In this document: positions 63,823 through 64,000 of the stretch, in pieces | Layout of the letters: every line of letters starts with the position of its first letter | Position numbering within the stretch: the stretch's first letter is position 1 | Source: Bradysia coprophila | Lineage: Eukaryota > Arthropoda > Insecta > Diptera > Sciaridae | DNA: 64,000 nt | Direction: 5' to 3' | NCBI RefSeq assembly: GCF_014529535.1 | Contig: NW_023503375.1 | Span: 1,860,001 to 1,924,000, forward strand | Program-made: the position numbers and the translations under genes | Notes under the pieces: generated by a model | Told to the model about the DNA's origin: nothing | Seen by the model: the letters and a program-made list of their open reading frames with translations, nothing else | Databases searched by the model: none

Positions 63823-64000
63823 TAACGGTTGAGATATCCACAAGGGCTGCTCTCGTTAGGGTCCTTCTAAGGTACACAAATAACAGTCGTATTGTCGTAT
63901 AGAACCAATGTTTTTCGTATCTAATTTAACAATTTGGCGTAGGCCTTTCACTGGCTCTTAAAAAGTAAAAGTTTCGCTTGAGACAGTCGAAGCCTAAGAC

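Overview
The window is eukaryotic and almost certainly from an insect. Genes are split by short GT-AG introns of 55-75 nt, the DNA is AT-rich, and promoters combine TATAAA with a TCAGTT initiator. The gene set (CYP9-like P450, XK-related protein, KDM4 demethylase, peptide GPCR, small secreted Cys-rich proteins) fits a dipteran, perhaps a lower fly such as a fungus gnat; that taxonomic guess is inference. I assigned exons by hand from splice sites and reading phase.

Layout, left to right. A SprT/Spartan-like gene (563-1614, +) with a degenerate zinc motif converges on a class A peptide GPCR (2261-4061, -). A small secreted betagamma-crystallin-like gene lies at 6077-6538 (+), followed by a CYP9-like P450 with a clear core promoter (9157-11401, +). 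Then comes about 6 kb of repeats, including a miniature LTR retroelement (15099-15987). Two small secreted Cys-rich genes (17962-18249 and 19482-19848, +) precede an XK-related gene (20486-22916, +).

A KDM4/JMJD2 gene occupies 24973-32880 (-). Its last exon lies beyond a 3.1-kb intron full of transposon debris, and I attach it by matching phase. From 32.9 to 46.1 kb I see no convincing gene, only foldback elements. A 13-exon gene (46107-57170, +) encodes a roughly 1850-residue Pro/Gln-rich, acidic scaffold-like protein. It carries an internally duplicated module, and its introns hold a second copia-like mini LTR element and a foldback made of AGGTCA repeats. A secreted leucine-rich-repeat gene (57879-59291, -) has a 3'-end relic of a paralogue just beyond its 5' end. 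The last 4 kb holds MITEs, one a hAT-type element with perfect inverted repeats and an 8-bp target duplication.

The genes do not form a pathway; this is ordinary insect chromosome. The most unusual content is the mobile DNA (two mini copia-like LTR elements, a CTCGGAAC-ended foldback family, nested MITEs, a roughly 11-copy dispersed repeat) and three protein oddities: the inactive-looking SprT motif, the altered P450 I-helix, and the duplicated module in the large scaffold protein.
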